Shown: piece after piece, positions 5,457-6,592 of the stretch | Position numbering within the stretch: the first letter of the stretch is position 1 | Layout: each line of letters opens with the position of its first letter | Source: Spirochaetes bacterium RIFOXYC1_FULL_54_7 | GTDB lineage: Bacteria > Spirochaetota > Spirochaetia > Treponematales > UBA12059 | Direction of reading: 5' to 3' | DNA length: 6,592 nt | Assembly (NCBI GenBank): GCA_001830645.1 | Contig: MIBM01000063.1 | Coordinates: 13,734-20,325 of the forward strand | Notes under the pieces: model-generated | What the model saw: the letters and a program-made list of their open reading frames with translations, nothing else | What the model was told of the DNA's origin: nothing | Database searches by the model: none | Position numbers and translations under genes: made by a program

Positions 5457-5771
5457 ATGGATCAATTCGACAAGGTGAGCGTGGTAAAGAAGGCCAATGT
5501 GTATTTCGATGGCAAGGTGGTCAGCCGGACAATCCTGTTCATGGACGGCGAAAAGAAGACCCTTGGTTTCATGCAGAGCGGAGACTACGAGTTCTCCACT
5601 GCCGACAAGGAAGTGATGGAACTGCTCGGAGGATCCATGGATGTCCAGCTCAAAGGCGAAACTTCATGGAAAACCTGCAAGGCCGGAGACAGCTTCACCA
5701 TACCGGCCAATTCGTCCTTCAAGCTCAGGGTACCTGAGCTTGCTGACTACTGCTGTTCGTACATCAAGTAA
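5457..5771 (+). CDS. ppnP: pyrimidine/purine nucleoside phosphorylase PpnP
   Basis: A small cytoplasmic cupin-type enzyme (formerly DUF1255/YaiE) that splits nucleosides with phosphate into base plus ribose 1-phosphate. The 104-residue product has the family landmarks: [14 protein letters not shown] near the start (family NxYFxGKV), [30 protein letters not shown] (the G-EY-FST-x-EEM pattern followed by a small beta strand), [20 protein letters not shown] and a C-terminal YCCSYI. E. coli PpnP is 94 aa, so this one has about 10 extra N-terminal residues. AAGGAG at 5445-5450 lies 6 bases before the ATG and fixes the start. The stop is 17 bases before the decayed AEC gene, so the two were probably one transcript, with a leader resembling that of the intact AEC gene. 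Confidence 0.92.
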   Translation: MDQFDKVSVVKKANVYFDGKVVSRTILFMDGEKKTLGFMQSGDYEFSTADKEVMELLGGSMDVQLKGETSWKTCKAGDSFTIPANSSFKLRVPELADYCCSYIK

Positions 5772-5788
5772 GCCCGGAAAATTCCCAG

Positions 5789-6245
5789 ATGCAAAGTTTC
5801 GTACTTTCATTATCAATCATAGTTGCATCGCTTTTTTCAGGCTATGTATTCAACATCTGCATTGCACGTGGCCTTGTTCCATTGTCAAAAGAACAAAGCG
5901 AGCAACTCCGTCTGGTCCTGCAGAAGACTGTCTACCCTGGCCATTACCCTTGGGCTGATACTCAATTTCTCGGGAGTCCAAGGTCCCTCCTTCTATACCG
6001 GACTCAATCTAGTGCTGGTACCTATGAGCACCTTCCTGATGCTGTTTGCCATTGGCAGGCGACTGCGTTTCAGGATCGGCAAGGGACACATCACGGCTGC
6101 TCTTTTGCTGACAGCCGGCAAGACCCTTATTGTGCCCCCTGTGCTCTATCGGCTTGACCAGGACTTTGCAGGTTCGATATTGATGGTTTCCAATACAGCC
6201 ATACTGCTGATCCTGCCAATCCTGGGTTTCCTCCTGCAGGTGTGA
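5789..6245 (+). pseudogene. second AEC family permease, decayed by two deletions
   Basis: A paralogue of the permease at 3238. The first 47 codons (MQSFVLSLSIIVASLFSGYV ... LRLVLQKT, to 5929) align with residues 1-47 of the intact copy. The reading frame then jumps: from 5931, in another frame, STLAITLGLILNF...FYTGLNLVLVPMSTFLMLF aligns with residues from about 189, so roughly 140 codons are missing with a net frame change. Later IVP is joined directly to PVLYRLDQDFAGSI; the intact copy has 39 more codons here, lost in frame between two VP (GTNCCN) repeats. The end (LPILGFLLQV) is intact. From ATG 5789, translation would run out of frame after residue 48. No functional transporter can result. 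It follows ppnP by 17 bases and ends 9 bases before the convergent kduD stop. Confidence 0.9.
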
Positions 6246-6254
6246 GCCAGCCTT

Positions 6255-6592
6255 TTACCTTCCCAGCCAGCCACCGTCAACTGCTACAGTATAGCCATTT
6301 ATATAGTCTGCGGCATTTGAAGAGAGGAACACCACAACTCCGCCAAGATCACTGGGCTCACCCCAGCGGCCAGCGGGAATGCGTTCCAGGATCGCAGCAC
6401 TGCGCTGGGGATCGGCCCGCAACTGGGCGGTATTATCGGTAGCCATGTAACCAGGAGCTATCGCGTTGGTATTGATGCCATGTTTGGCCCACTCGTTGGC
6501 CATCAGCATGGTCATGCCCTTTACACCACTCTTGGATGCTGTATAGGACGGTACTCGTATGCCTCCCTGGAAGCTGAGCATGGAGGCGACAT
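6255..6592 (-). CDS. kduD: 2-dehydro-3-deoxy-D-gluconate 5-dehydrogenase, 3' part
   Basis: Short-chain dehydrogenase (EC 1.1.1.127) that reversibly interconverts 2-keto-3-deoxygluconate and 2,5-diketo-3-deoxygluconate using NAD+, in pectin/uronate breakdown. Only the C-terminal 112 residues lie in the window; the gene continues past 6592. Seen: VASMLSFQGGIRVPSYTASK, with the catalytic Ser and the YxxxK pair (Tyr and Lys in SYTASKSG), the NAINTNAIAPGYMATDNTAQLR-like substrate region (here GINTNAIAPGYMATDNT), ILERIPAGRWGEPSDL, and the end DYINGYTVAVDGGWLGR. These closely match E. coli KduD, which has MLSFQGGIRVPSYTASK and DGGWLAR; gluconate 5-dehydrogenase paralogues are the main alternative. 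Convergent with the AEC pseudogene; its partner kduI, if present, would be outside the window. Confidence 0.92.
   Translation of the reverse strand, partial: VASMLSFQGGIRVPSYTASKSGVKGMTMLMANEWAKHGINTNAIAPGYMATDNTAQLRADPQRSAAILERIPAGRWGEPSDLGGVVVFLSSNAADYINGYTVAVDGGWLGR

Noticed and set aside
5930..6157. Continuation of the AEC pseudogene's first frame to give a 122-aa product
   Set aside because: After residue 48 the frame no longer matches the family and becomes Arg/Cys/Pro-rich. The homologous sequence continues in a different frame.
1..6592. Transposon or phage module boundaries, CRISPR repeats, tRNA genes
   Set aside because: There are no terminal inverted repeats, transposase or integrase frames, regularly spaced repeats or cloverleaf-forming stretches visible on either strand.

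Overview
The window looks like about 6.6 kb of chromosome from an anaerobic, amino-acid- and sugar-using bacterium of moderate to fairly high GC. Ile codon ATA and Arg codon AGG are used often. Gene content (a lysine-fermentation enzyme, KduD, AEC permeases) and an odd coiled-coil/membrane ORF pair remind me of spirochaetes (Treponema/Sphaerochaeta-like), but that is a weak inference and no taxonomic marker gene is present. No rRNA, tRNA, CRISPR array or transposase is visible.

Left part (1-2514, + strand): a three-gene amino-acid catabolic operon that is partly decayed. It starts with a threonine/serine-dehydratase-type PLP enzyme broken by one frameshift near base 140. An ornithine-cyclodeaminase family gene follows with an ATGA overlap, but it has shrunk to 67 codons, apparently by an in-frame internal deletion. 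The last gene is an intact M20D amidohydrolase. The layout (dehydratase + cyclodeaminase + amidohydrolase) suggests breakdown of an N-acylated or modified amino acid, of which only the hydrolase step now seems whole.

Middle (2515-3237): two different + frames start two bases apart (ATG 2607, GTG 2609), probably sharing one ribosome binding site. One encodes a signal-peptide/coiled-coil/C-terminal-membrane-segment protein of 178 aa. The other, wholly nested inside it, encodes an N-terminal-membrane-anchor/helical protein of 119 aa. The geometry recalls phage spanin (Rz/Rz1) pairs, though no other phage gene is in view. This is the most unusual part of the window.

Right part (3238-6592): an intact AEC-family permease (+), then convergent kdd (L-erythro-3,5-diaminohexanoate dehydrogenase, lysine fermentation, -), divergent from ppnP (nucleoside phosphorylase, +). 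A second AEC permease gene follows 17 nt downstream of ppnP; it is a pseudogene with two internal deletions. The 3' part of kduD (-) runs off the right edge. The leaders of the intact AEC gene and of the ppnP-AEC pseudogene unit share a 12-base identical motif, a CCATG and a -10-like hexamer at identical offsets, which points to a common duplicated promoter or shared regulator.

Overall picture: an accessory metabolic region undergoing deletion-biased decay (three of nine recognisable or likely genes broken), with kdd, ppnP, the amidohydrolase and one permease still intact.
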